From Unio delphinus (Eukaryota > Mollusca > Bivalvia > Unionida > Unionidae), in contig JAQISU010001235.1 of assembly GCA_029339505.1 (NCBI GenBank), positions 37,539,815 to 37,603,814 of the forward strand: a stretch of DNA of 64,000 nt, in the 5' to 3' direction. Both the position numbers and the translations under genes were made by a program. The notes beneath the pieces were generated by a model. It saw only the letters and a program-made list of their open reading frames with translations, was not told the DNA's origin and did no database searches. Below are positions 13,043 to 21,688 of the stretch, one piece after another; within the stretch, counting starts at the first letter, position 1; each line of letters opens with the position of its first letter.

Positions 13043-13295
13043 GAATACAAATTTACTGTAGAAAATTGGTAACATAAAGAATCTGGCATATACTTCTTTA
13101 ACATTATAAGGGACCTGATATCTTTAGAAAATTACCACAACAAGGCCATGTAAGGTTGAAAACCCTCTAAACAAATGTCGCAAATAATTCAATATTATAA
13201 TAAACTATTAAAAACATCACTAAAACTGTTATGAATGAAGAAACTGAAACAAACAATTTTGAACAGTGGCCATATAAATGTACTGTTTTTATTCT

Positions 13296-13766
13296 TTTTA
13301 ATGGGTCCATGCTGTTCTATAGATAATTTCAATGGGTCCATGCTGTTCTATAGATAATTTCAATGGGTCCATGCTGTTCTATAGATAATTTTAATGGGTC
13401 CATGCTGTTCTATATATAATTTCAATGGGTCCATGCTGTTCTATAGATAATTTCAATGGGTCCATGCTGTTCTATAGATAATTTAAATGGGTCCATGCTG
13501 TTCTATAGATAATTTCAATGGGTCCATGCTGTTCTATAGATAATTTTAATGAGTCCATGCTGTTCTATAGATAATTTTAATGGGTCCATGCTATTCTATA
13601 GATAATTTCAATGGGTCCATGCTGTTCTATAGATAATTTCAATGGGTCCATGCTGTTCTATAGATAATTTCAATGGGTCCATGCTGTTCTATAGATAATT
13701 TCAATGGGTCCATGCTGTTCTATAGATAATTTCAATGGGTCCATGATGTTCTATAGATAATTTCAA
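13296..13766 (+). repeat. 31-bp tandem array, ~15 copies
   Basis: Very homogeneous repeats of ATGGGTCCATGCTGTTCTAT plus AGATAATTTCA, ending 160 bp before exon 2 of DHCR24. Confidence 0.93.
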
Positions 13767-13926
13767 GCAAACAGCGTAGATCCTGATCTGAAGGCATCTA
13801 TAGTGAGATAAGTCTATAATATGGTATAAAATATCTATGTAATTAATTAAACACTAAGTTTGCAACAAGTCAAGAGATAATAAATAAAGGATGCAAAGAA
13901 TTCTATAAAAGTCAAATTTAACATAC

Positions 13927-14188
13927 CAACAGTCAAGTCATCTAGTTCAGGCAGTACAGGCAATGTCCAACCTAGCGGATTCAAAGTGGCTGTAATCTGA
14001 CCCATCGACACAAGTGGTTCAACACGAACAATCTGTCTTTGTGTGTCAACCTCGAGAATGTCAATCATATTGACCTCTATGTTACAGAGCGTTTTCTTGT
14101 AAAGTCCTCGCCTGAAGCTGACTGTTGCCCATCCTGGACGTGCTGTGCACATCATAGTCTTCATTCCGTCATCCTTCCATGTCCTTAC
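13927..14188 (-). CDS. DHCR24: DHCR24 exon 2
   Basis: 262 nt, starting [20 protein letters not shown] and ending LPELDDLTV plus the first base of a Gly codon (phase 1). Acceptor TTTTACAG, donor GTATGT. It contains the [24 protein letters not shown] segment of the FAD-binding PCMH domain, in this species as [19 protein letters not shown]. Confidence 0.95.
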
Positions 14189-14892
14189 CTGTAAAAGAAA
14201 GAAAAATAACTGTAAAAGAAAGAGAAAAAACATAAGAATGGCTGATCCTAGCCTGAACCATAGTTGTTAGAAACAGCCTCACCTATAGCCATTGACCTCC
14301 CAAAGTGCAGCTCATTTAAGAAGTCCAGGAAAAAATTGCTGCAGGAAACTTTATAATCTAGTCTTTCAGTTATATTGAGCTTGACAACAGACATATTGAC
14401 CTTAAAATTAATATTGTTCTTCCTTATTCCAAATACAAGTCATTGATATAGTTTCATAATCACAGATGTCTGAGAAATCAAGCTACTGTGCAAAAGCCAT
14501 TTTGTGCTCCTTTCGGTCACTGTGACTTTGACCTTTGGTCTCTCGACCCTCAAATCAATAGGATTCTTTGTTATCAAATGCAAGCTACAAATAAAGTCTG
14601 CGTTAACTCTTGATGTGGAAAATTTGGGTAATTGTGTGGAATCTGCTTTTCTTTTTTCAGCCAATAGTTTAATTTTTCACCCTTGACCTGGACCTTGGAG
14701 ACTTTGTTCCTAAAATGAATAGGGTTCTTCCTTACTTTATATGCAAGCTATCCATACTGTACAGAAATGAAATTGGTAACAAACAGATGGATGGGTCAGA
14801 TCGGATTATAATATATTCTGCCTTATGATGGGCATAAATATATAACATAATATCTTGTTTATAAATGCACTGACAAGATTCAGACCTGAATA
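14189..14892. other. DHCR24 intron 1, 5'-flank of Polinton
   Basis: Unique intron sequence with no recognisable gene. The Polinton target-site copy ACGGG occupies 14893-14897. Confidence 0.6.
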
Positions 14893-14897
14893 ACGGG
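14893..14897. repeat. Target-site duplication of Polinton, left copy
   Basis: ACGGG directly before the element; the same five bases follow the element at 30602-30606. Confidence 0.7.
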
Positions 14898-15210
14898 AGC
14901 AGCAGAGAGGGTGAACCCTACAAAGTTTTTAGACAAAATTTTGATTGAATCCTTAAAACGAGCCTTCCGACGATCTCATTTTAACCAAAAAAAATGTCTC
15001 AGGGGCAAACCCTACAACGTTTTCAGACAAAAAATTGATTGAAATTTTAACGAGCCTTCCCTACGAAATCTCATTTTAACTAAAATGAAAACGGAGACTT
15101 TTACGATTTTTTAATTAATTTTGGTCGCAACTTGTTGTCATCCACCCTCTCTGCTGCTACAGGTTAACAAAAAATAATAAATGATTTTAACCGAATATTT
15201 GATCCAGTCC
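14898..15210 (+). repeat. Left terminal inverted repeat
   Basis: Inverted copy of 30284-30601. It contains two ~95-bp tandem subunits (each with AACCCTACAA ... AACGAGCCTTCC ... ATCTCATTTTAAC) and, at its inner side (15143-15158), an inverted copy of the element's own outermost 16 bases. The inner end encodes a vestige of the ATPase 3' terminus. Confidence 0.95.
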
Positions 15211-16560
15211 TTAGGACTTTACAAACAAACTAATCGCTAACACCTCTTCTTGTAAATCAATGAGATTATTTGACTGGTCGGTAAGTCGGAAATTAATTCT
15301 CGTTAACGAATTATTATGGCTTCGCATGTAGACAGGATTAATTGGGTTTTCAATAATTAGGAATCCTGGAGGAGCTGTTGGTGCAAACGAATAAAGAATA
15401 TATCCCTGCTGAGCTTGATTTGATTGCTCTAGATTAATCTGATAGCTTCCTTCGATAACATCACATACTAAATTGAGCGCAATCACCGATGAAATATTCA
15501 CGTTGAACGGAGCGATATGCCTACCGCCACCATCTGGATCATTATTATATTTGAGGAGGATAGTTGAATCTGATTTTTGTAGCGCTTTGATATCGGTTTT
15601 AACAATTCTTGCTAATTCATCAGCGTTGTATTTCGGAAACTTGAAATTACGCAGATTGTCTTCTGTGATATTGTAATCGGTTAGGAATCGTTGTTTATTG
15701 TCGCTGTTGTCATTAATTATTGTTTGAATAATTAGTTCATAGATATATTCCATGTCCGATATAAGCTGATTTATTATTTCAACGTGTTTTTGCGATCTTG
15801 TTTTCCGTAGTTGTTCTAGTTGTGTGTCATATAATTGTTTAATCTCATTAAAATAACCATGGACGTCAGTTAGCGTAAATGAAATAGTAACAGTTGACTC
15901 GGCTGTTCTTTTAATGATAAAATCCCATTGCAATGTGTCTTTGTTGGTGAATATAAATCTATCGGCGATTTTTCCTTTTCTTATATCAGATAAATTATCT
16001 CGATAACTGGGATTGATTTCATGATATGATTCTACGTCCGTGGTTAAGTCGGTGGTGGATTTTTCCGGTGGTTTTTCAGGCCATCCTAGTACGGTTCTAA
16101 TAGAACTCTGATAGATATCTACGACGTATCCTTCTGTGCTTATCTCAATTGCGGATGATAGCGTCGGCTCATGAACTGTTATAGCGATTTTCGATTCTTT
16201 TCCAGTAATCGATTTTATTCTACGCGCGAATTCATTATTGATTTGTTCGATTTGGTATGATCCGGTTGGTATGGAAACAACGTTCCAGTCTGGGGTTCCG
16301 TCGGGTTTATTCTTATTTGCAAACACTAAAGAATTATTGGGTTGTTGACCACCAAATGATTTTGATCTGATATTAGGCCAACTGTGATACACTCGTAGTT
16401 TTGCTAGCGCTATCTCCTTCACGGGGACTGGGCTAGGGAAATTCACACTAAACTCGGGTTCCGTTGATGTTATTGATATCATGCTTGTTTGTACTGGGTT
16501 CGTGTTCTCCACTATTTGTTGAAGTAATTCCATTGGTGTCGTCATTGTTATTATACTCAT
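15211..16560 (-). CDS. Late jelly-roll-like virion protein candidate
   Basis: 449 residues from an ATG at 16560. I recognise the general pattern from invertebrate Polinton-type elements: an N-terminal beta-rich part with VKEIALAKLRVYHSWPNI and IPTGSYQIEQINNEFARRI, a variable charged middle (about 180-330), and a C-terminal part with GSYQINLEQ, APTAPPGFLIIENPINPVY and INFRLTDQSNNLIDLQEE. Such proteins look like single-jelly-roll or vertex/penton-type components, but that role is inferred. It is the last gene of the leftward structural block; its stop touches the inner edge of the left repeat. Its start lies in a 163-bp duplication shared with the tail of the upstream gene. Confidence 0.75.
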   Translation of the reverse strand: MSIITMTTPMELLQQIVENTNPVQTSMISITSTEPEFSVNFPSPVPVKEIALAKLRVYHSWPNIRSKSFGGQQPNNSLVFANKNKPDGTPDWNVVSIPTGSYQIEQINNEFARRIKSITGKESKIAITVHEPTLSSAIEISTEGYVVDIYQSSIRTVLGWPEKPPEKSTTDLTTDVESYHEINPSYRDNLSDIRKGKIADRFIFTNKDTLQWDFIIKRTAESTVTISFTLTDVHGYFNEIKQLYDTQLEQLRKTRSQKHVEIINQLISDMEYIYELIIQTIINDNSDNKQRFLTDYNITEDNLRNFKFPKYNADELARIVKTDIKALQKSDSTILLKYNNDPDGGGRHIAPFNVNISSVIALNLVCDVIEGSYQINLEQSNQAQQGYILYSFAPTAPPGFLIIENPINPVYMRSHNNSLTRINFRLTDQSNNLIDLQEEVLAISLFVKS

Positions 16561-16770
16561 GTTGTATTTCTAATTTTGACACCGCGGAATCATAAATACT
16601 GACCATCACTGAGAACTCACAATCTGGTATGGTTGAGATTATTGAGATCATTTTGGTTTTTGGGTTTGTTTTTGGGTTCGTGTTTTCTGATTCCATCGGT
16701 GTTGTCATTGTTATTATATTCATGTTGTTGCTCTAATTTTGATATCGCTGAATCAAAAATACTGACCATC
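16440..16770 (-). repeat. 163-bp tandem duplication at a gene junction
   Basis: ACTGACCATC recurs at 16598 and 16761, and CATTGTTATTATA at 16543 and 16706, both 163 bp apart. Each copy holds the end of the membrane-protein gene in one frame and the start of the 449-residue gene in another. A chimeric 91-codon ORF (16448-16723) results and is not called as a gene. Confidence 0.85.
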
Positions 16771-17174
16771 GCTGAGAATTCACTATCTGATATAATTGTA
16801 TTATCGAGTGACGACGATATCATCAGGGATAACTGCGAATATGCGGTTGATGCAATATGAAATTGAATTAAGTAATTCTGCAGTTTACTCTGGCTGCATG
16901 ATGATATCTTTTTTGCTATCCCGGTTGATATACCCCCGATTGTAGCCACCGCAGAAATGCAAATTGGAACTACGACCGGGGCAATCATTGTAACCGATGC
17001 AAGTATTATTCCGGCGCCAGCGAGAACGCTTGACACCGAGTACATAGTAATATCAATTGCGGTGATTCTTCGTCGGTATTTTTTTATTTTTATTTGATAC
17101 TCCTCAGTGAGGGTTTTGAGTCTAGTCTGAAATTCTCTGATTTGATCATAGCGACATTGCGTTGATGAAATCAT
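16617..17174 (-). CDS. Two-helix membrane protein, Polinton accessory
   Basis: 185 residues. An N-terminal amphipathic/coiled segment (EFQTRLKTLTEEYQIKIKKY) is followed by two hydrophobic stretches, about 42-63 (ITMYSVSSVLAGAGIILASV) and 66-86 (IAPVVVPICISAVATIGGIS), then a helical region ending near EFSAMVSIFDSAISKLEQQ and a low-complexity Asn-rich tail. Comparable small membrane proteins with Gly/Ala-rich paired helices are common in adintovirus-like elements; a role in membrane perturbation is inferred. The Asn-rich tail is encoded within the 163-bp duplication. Confidence 0.72.
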   Translation of the reverse strand: MISSTQCRYDQIREFQTRLKTLTEEYQIKIKKYRRRITAIDITMYSVSSVLAGAGIILASVTMIAPVVVPICISAVATIGGISTGIAKKISSCSQSKLQNYLIQFHIASTAYSQLSLMISSSLDNTIISDSEFSAMVSIFDSAISKLEQQHEYNNNDNTDGIRKHEPKNKPKNQNDLNNLNHTRL

Positions 17175-17237
17175 TTTTATTTAAAAAATACTAGTGTTTT
17201 CAATTATTTGTCATCGTTAGCGGGAATTGTTAGTACT

Positions 17238-18401
17238 TCAGCCAGAAAAATGATCTACGAGTTCTATACACCAGGCTATTTTTGATTTAGGGATGGAGCT
17301 ATCAACCACGAAGAAGCGAAAGTTTGGTGTTCTGCCAGTCTCGATAATTAACGTCGCGATGCCACCAGAGTAGGTTCTATTATTATCAGTGATCAGATTA
17401 AATTGATGAATAGAAGCCCACGTTAACCTGTAGATACCATCGACCTTCACTTCCCCATCCCACGTGAGAAGGACGCTAGTTCTACTAAGATCGTCTATTG
17501 TCCAATCCATGATTCCATGATTGACCGTATACACGATATTTTTAAGGTTTTTGTGCGGAATCTTTATCCTTTCAAAGATTTCTTTTTGTTTAAGAAGATC
17601 GTCGGAAATATCGAGATAATTTACCCTGATTCTGGCAGGATCTATTGTTTCCCCCCTCTCCTCCTTGTTAGAAAAGAATGAAACCAGAAGTTCGTTGATT
17701 CTAATCCGTGCTTGGGTTTTAATATGGTTGTCGATGTTAGAAAATTTCGTCGTGATATCTTGGAGGCTACTGCCCTCAAAGAAATTTTTAACAAACTCGT
17801 TGGTGAGTTTTTGTTCGTCAATAGAGCTTTTAACTTCAGCGAGGGTTGGGCCTGTCAACGATGTGGTTTCAGAAACAGGTGTTCTCCCTAGAAATCTATC
17901 AACGATGGTATTAAGTGTTGTTTGTCTCACCATAAACCTAATAATATCGTTGAGAGTCATCGTAGATGTAGCGGGGACACCAAAGAAATTATTAGCGACG
18001 TAGGCATTGTGAGTATGCCTGATAATAAACTCACTGATTTCAGCGAGAGTCGAGTCTGCCACAGGTGGGGATCCAAAAAACCTAACAATGACGTCGTTAG
18101 TGGGTTTTTGTACCCGCTCAACATTTTCTATTATTTTAGAAATATCATTGTAAATATCGAGATAATTTGCCTTGATTTCATTTTCATTCATCATCCTTCC
18201 TTCGTCCTTGTTAAAAAAGAATAGCGATAGATAGTTTTTTATTTCAGCGAGAGTCATGCCAACCAGAAGCGGGGTTCCAAAGAATTTATGTACGACATTT
18301 TTGCGAAAAACCGAAAACTGTTTTCCGTGTTCTTCAATTTTAGATTGAAGTGTTGCTAGTTCTAACAGAGAATTATCCAACTCATGGTCATGGGCGGCAA
18401 T
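17238..18401 (-). pseudogene. Fibre-like repeat protein, C-terminal part after in-frame stop
   Basis: About 387 codons in the same frame as the 126-codon ORF upstream, separated from it only by TAG at 18404-18402. There is no in-frame ATG near its beginning, which argues that it belongs to the upstream gene. It contains four spaced repeats of the type FFGxPxxxxxTLxEI (FFGTPLLVGMTLAEI, FFGSPPVADSTLAEI, FFGVPATSTMTLNDI, FLGRTPVSETTSLTGPTLAEV), two RxNYLDI motifs, and a distinct C-terminal domain (about 275-380). Repeated shafts with a terminal domain resemble attachment fibres in general organisation; function is not established. Confidence 0.7.
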
Positions 18402-18782
18402 CTAGTCGGTGATTGTAGACACATGTGCGCCTGGTTTAAGTCGTCGACCGCTGGAATACAGCGCAACAGAGTTTTCAGCGGCGTCGCGCTGCCGTGTTAA
18501 AATGTCATCCGCGGATATATTACTGGTTTTAAGTTGTCCACTGTTGGAATATAGCGCAATAGAGTTTTCAGCGGCGTCGTGCTGCCGTATCAAAATATCA
18601 TCCAATGACACATCACTGCTTTTCAATTTACCCTGTTTGTCTTGAAATACAACTATTTCGTTCGGGTCAACATTTACTAAATTCAACGTCTCAGCTATTT
18701 CATCTTTGATTAGTTTTTTTACATCACCGGTTGCAGTGTCATCGGGTTTGGGTTTCAGAGGTCTTCCCCAAATATCAATCAT
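18402..18782 (-). CDS. Fibre-like repeat protein, N-terminal part
   Basis: 126 codons from an ATG at 18782, one base after the protease stop. After a short N-terminal MIDIWGRPLKPKPDD segment it holds two near-identical repeats of about 33 residues built around DDILxRQxDAAENSxALYS and GxLKxS. The reading frame continues past the TAG at 18402 into the 17238-18401 ORF. The N-terminal tag followed by repeats would suit a capsid-anchored fibre, an inference only. Confidence 0.75.
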   Translation of the reverse strand: MIDIWGRPLKPKPDDTATGDVKKLIKDEIAETLNLVNVDPNEIVVFQDKQGKLKSSDVSLDDILIRQHDAAENSIALYSNSGQLKTSNISADDILTRQRDAAENSVALYSSGRRLKPGAHVSTITD

Positions 18783-18783
18783 T

Positions 18784-19719
18784 TTATTGTAAAACTCTTT
18801 CTCTCTCTAAAAAGCGATTACTGGTGTATTCATTCACGACAACATGTAGTGGTTTTCCGCTTGGGTTACTCAAGGAGTTAGAAATAGCGTTAAAGACATT
18901 TAATACATCGCTGCCACATATTGGTGGGTCAATCATCGTTTGTGTTGGTAGCGTAGAATACCAAGTCTTCATTGGAAGGGTTTTTATATAACGCATAAAC
19001 TCTTTTGGTGGGGCTAATCCATATGAATCGAAATAGACAATCCCACGTGGATCAATAGCGTATGCAACCCAGTGAGTTCCAGGTCCGGTGCTGTTATCTA
19101 AATTAATGATTCCGGTTTCAGTGTTGTTTGGTTGATGTGGTAATTGATCTTTCATAAAAACACCTCTGAAGTTTTTAATCGCTAGTTTTTTAGCAGCATC
19201 GAGTAAATCAAAATTGGACATGGGAACCATCGAAGATTTCTGAATTAATAAATCGTTCCTGGTAGTCTTAGACCCTTTCCGCTGTACCACGAATACGGGG
19301 TTCCTGGTAGTCTTAGACCCTTTCCCTTGTTTTTTATATCCTTTCCCAGTTGCTTTCTTTAGTGCCATTCCTGCTGCAGTACCAACGGCTCCTAACGCTG
19401 CCGCTTTAGCCACCGCTGGAGCTGCTGCTGCAATCAATGCTGGAATCGCAGCTAACAACGGAAATATACCGCCTGTTTTAATCATATTTTTGATAGCAGC
19501 CGCAGAAAGAGTAATCTGAACACCCTTTTTTGCTACTAGTGCATCATTGAAATGTTTCACCTGACGAGTTGTCAGCGATAGTTTATTTGCACCACCAGTC
19601 ATTTGGTTGGGTTTCAACGCGATTGTGGTTCCACATTTTTTAGCTGATTCCGATTGCAATTTTTTTAATTGACCGGGAGTTAACGCAACACTAATAGCAC
19701 TATATGACATGTTATACAT
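18784..19719 (-). CDS. PRO: Adenain-like cysteine protease fused to minor-capsid-like N-terminus
   Basis: 311 residues. The C-terminal half is an adenain/Ulp1-type maturation protease: KDQLP near 191-194, catalytic His216 in GTHWVAY, Asp231 in YFDSYGL, a candidate oxyanion Gln260 and Cys268 in PPICGS. The N-terminal half is different: repeated short beta-like blocks (CGTTIALKPNQ, KGVQITLSAAAIKN), then a hydrophobic Ala-rich stretch about 85-120 (GGIFPLLAAIPALIAAAAP) and a basic linker with KGSKTTRN twice. That half resembles small core/minor capsid precursors. MTGG-A at 40-44 fits the adenain cleavage consensus, so the protease may release its own N-terminal domain. It sits between capsid and fibre-like genes. 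Confidence 0.9.
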   Translation of the reverse strand: MYNMSYSAISVALTPGQLKKLQSESAKKCGTTIALKPNQMTGGANKLSLTTRQVKHFNDALVAKKGVQITLSAAAIKNMIKTGGIFPLLAAIPALIAAAAPAVAKAAALGAVGTAAGMALKKATGKGYKKQGKGSKTTRNPVFVVQRKGSKTTRNDLLIQKSSMVPMSNFDLLDAAKKLAIKNFRGVFMKDQLPHQPNNTETGIINLDNSTGPGTHWVAYAIDPRGIVYFDSYGLAPPKEFMRYIKTLPMKTWYSTLPTQTMIDPPICGSDVLNVFNAISNSLSNPSGKPLHVVVNEYTSNRFLERERVLQ

Positions 19720-19740
19720 AATTGATTGATTCTAAATCGT

Positions 19741-20028
19741 TTACATGTTTTCTACTGGGGCATCTACCACTCTCATTCTTCCTCCAACACCTTCAAGTAG
19801 CATTGATTTATCACTGAGAATCACAGCAACCGCTCTATAATCAGCAATAGCACCACGAGTCACATTAGCTCTAAAATGTATATCAACAACAGATTGTCTC
19901 ATCAAATCGAGATGTTCCAGTGAGAAGTAATAGATCGGAAACAGATTTTTAAAATCATATTGTGATATTTGCAAACCAGTATCCACATTTTGATCGCGTG
20001 CCATAAATGACAACAGACGATGATAAAC
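19741..20028 (-). pseudogene. PY: Major capsid protein, C-terminal end after in-frame stop
   Basis: The frame of the capsid ORF continues unbroken past TGA at 20031-20029. Residues such as DFKNLFPIYYFSLEHLD, a VDIHFRANV strand and VAVILSDKSMLLEGVGGRMR match the end of the second jelly roll in this capsid class. The first in-frame ATG here (20004) lies after the stop and would not restore the fold, so this is the severed tail of the upstream gene. Confidence 0.85.
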
Positions 20029-21138
20029 TCACGCAATATGATTTTCTGTGTAATCAAGTTGTACATCCTCGGATGGTTCCTGTTGGCCGTTTATTCTCAG
20101 TGAGACGTCTTTCACACCTAATTGATCAAATATCATATGACTGAAACGTTGATCGCCAACTCGTGCGTTATCTTGTAACGCAATAAATATATGACGTGGC
20201 GCAGAAACGCCTTGTTTTGATGCTAGGTTCCAAGTGAATAACCCGTTGATATTTGATTGTTTAACATCTGTACTCACGGTTAGCCAACTCAACAACGACT
20301 TTCCTCCTTGGTCCATAAATGATAGTAATCGTTCTTCTGCGGTGATTGCTGGAGTCAACACTGGCATCCACAATGATATTTTTGTTAAATTGACTTTACC
20401 GGCATCAGCATTTGGATTTGCATTGTCTGCTGGAATCCTCCAGATTGCGTCACTATCATCACTCTTTCGTACAAGCGATACTGTATGCTTCGCTCCATAA
20501 ATAACTTTTCGGACGTTTCTACAGAATCCAAATATATGATGCAGTGGAATCGCGCATGAAAATGATTTACGCGCTCCTTGCAACATTGAAATACGTGTTG
20601 CGGCTCCTAGATTGAAATTAACTTCGTTGCTTATAATCATATCCTCGGCATCAATATTAGCAGTGCCAGCATTATTCTTTGGTCGTCTTACAACAAATTG
20701 AATTCCTCCAGCGGTATTTTTATTATCCTTTGCAAACATCATAGAAGGTCCTGCTGATCTTGTATAATCATCAGAATATCTCGCTAACCCGATTATTGTT
20801 GTAGCCACATCAACATCGCGATCTATCGCCTCAATTTCTTTTCCATCAATGAGATATTTTGCACTCTCAAATAACGCCATGATACCATTATTGACAAAAC
20901 CGACTTGAGTACCAGCTGGATACGATGCTCCAGCAGCTGTTACAAGTTCACCTTCTACTTCAATAAACGCTTCAGCGGGTAGAAAATATTTACTGGTATC
21001 ATGGACTTGAAGTTCAATTCGCGATCGACTATTTGAGTCTATTGCATGATAGGCGCAATATTGATAATCGCGTACAGAATCATCCTTGCCAACTGGGGCG
21101 TCTATATCAAACGCTGGATCAGATGACTTTTTGAACAT
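20029..21138 (-). CDS. PY: Double-jelly-roll major capsid protein (hexon-like), truncated
   Basis: 369 codons from ATG at 21138. The sequence follows the double-jelly-roll capsid proteins of Polintons and adintoviruses: an N-terminal YQYCAYHAIDSNSRSRIELQ strand, FLPAEAFIEVEGEL, ALFESAKYLIDGKEIE, an inter-barrel region with FSCAIPLHHIFGFCRNVRKV, and SLRINGQQ near the end. It would form the pseudo-hexagonal capsomers. The reading frame is cut by TGA at 20031-20029, about 95 codons short of the natural end. The stop lies in a CpG-rich context, so a deamination event is plausible. It is the fourth gene of the block, between the minor-capsid-like gene and the protease. Confidence 0.9.
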   Translation of the reverse strand: MFKKSSDPAFDIDAPVGKDDSVRDYQYCAYHAIDSNSRSRIELQVHDTSKYFLPAEAFIEVEGELVTAAGASYPAGTQVGFVNNGIMALFESAKYLIDGKEIEAIDRDVDVATTIIGLARYSDDYTRSAGPSMMFAKDNKNTAGGIQFVVRRPKNNAGTANIDAEDMIISNEVNFNLGAATRISMLQGARKSFSCAIPLHHIFGFCRNVRKVIYGAKHTVSLVRKSDDSDAIWRIPADNANPNADAGKVNLTKISLWMPVLTPAITAEERLLSFMDQGGKSLLSWLTVSTDVKQSNINGLFTWNLASKQGVSAPRHIFIALQDNARVGDQRFSHMIFDQLGVKDVSLRINGQQEPSEDVQLDYTENHIA

Positions 21139-21157
21139 TTTATTCTATTTATCAGAG

Positions 21158-21166
21158 TCTAAATCG
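21158..21166 (-). promoter_or_regulatory. Short motif shared by capsid and protease leaders
   Basis: CGATTTAGA (minus strand) lies about 20 bp upstream of the capsid ATG and again at 19731-19739, about 12 bp upstream of the protease ATG. A candidate late-promoter element; nine bases alone are weak evidence. Confidence 0.3.
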
Positions 21167-21179
21167 CGATTTTCCATTT

Positions 21180-21632
21180 TCATCGTCGTAGTTTTTTAAA
21201 GCCACTTCCTGCTATCATATTTGCAATATTGCTTTGGTCGGGGGTTAAAACCATCGACGCTAATTTTTCATCTACTGCGTTATTTATAATTTTACTAACA
21301 CTTGCAGGCATTTCCGCTGTAGACGGTAACGGTTTTGAAAATCCTTTGGATTTCATCCGCGATTTCACTAATGATGTTAATTTATTCTTTGCGGCTGAAA
21401 ACGCTTTTCCGGTAAGATCTCCAACAGCATTAATACCCTTATCACGAATAACATCAATTGCTTTCATTCCTAATTGTTTAGCCAACGGCATCACTTTTGG
21501 AGCCATTCTCGCAAATAACCCTAAAATGGTATTACCTAAACCATCTCCGTAGTATGCTCTATAAACCGGAAACCGTGAATTAACTACGTAGACGAGGGTT
21601 GGTTTATCATGATTGTAGTGTATGATCATCAT
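21180..21632 (-). CDS. Small basic minor-capsid-like protein
   Basis: 150 residues, starting at the ATG at 21632. After YGDGLGNTILGLFARM comes a helical basic region (KVMPLAKQLGMKAIDVIRDK), a GDLTGKAFSAAKNKL segment and a very basic C-terminus (SGFKKLRR). The pattern is shared by minor virion proteins next to the capsid gene in Polinton-type elements, which are often compared with adenovirus pVI/pX. IAGS-G near residue 142 fits the adenain cleavage consensus. It shares a 30-bp leader with the gene upstream. Confidence 0.72.
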   Translation of the reverse strand: MMIIHYNHDKPTLVYVVNSRFPVYRAYYGDGLGNTILGLFARMAPKVMPLAKQLGMKAIDVIRDKGINAVGDLTGKAFSAAKNKLTSLVKSRMKSKGFSKPLPSTAEMPASVSKIINNAVDEKLASMVLTPDQSNIANMIAGSGFKKLRR

Positions 21633-21660
21633 TTGAAATCAGAAACAATTTTTCAATTGT
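21631..21660 (-). promoter_or_regulatory. 30-bp late-gene leader, copy 1
   Basis: A 30-bp block, beginning ACAATTGAAAAATTGTTTCT on the minus strand, ends at the ATG of the 150-residue gene. An identical block precedes the 289-residue gene at 22560-22589. Conservation only in the two leaders suggests a promoter or 5'-UTR element. Confidence 0.65.
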
Positions 21661-21688
21661 TATTTATCTAATCAATTGACTTTTCAAT

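Noticed and set aside
16448..16723. Separate 91-codon gene between the membrane protein and the 449-residue gene
   Set aside because: It is a chimera produced by the 163-bp duplication: its parts copy the head of one neighbour and the tail of the other.
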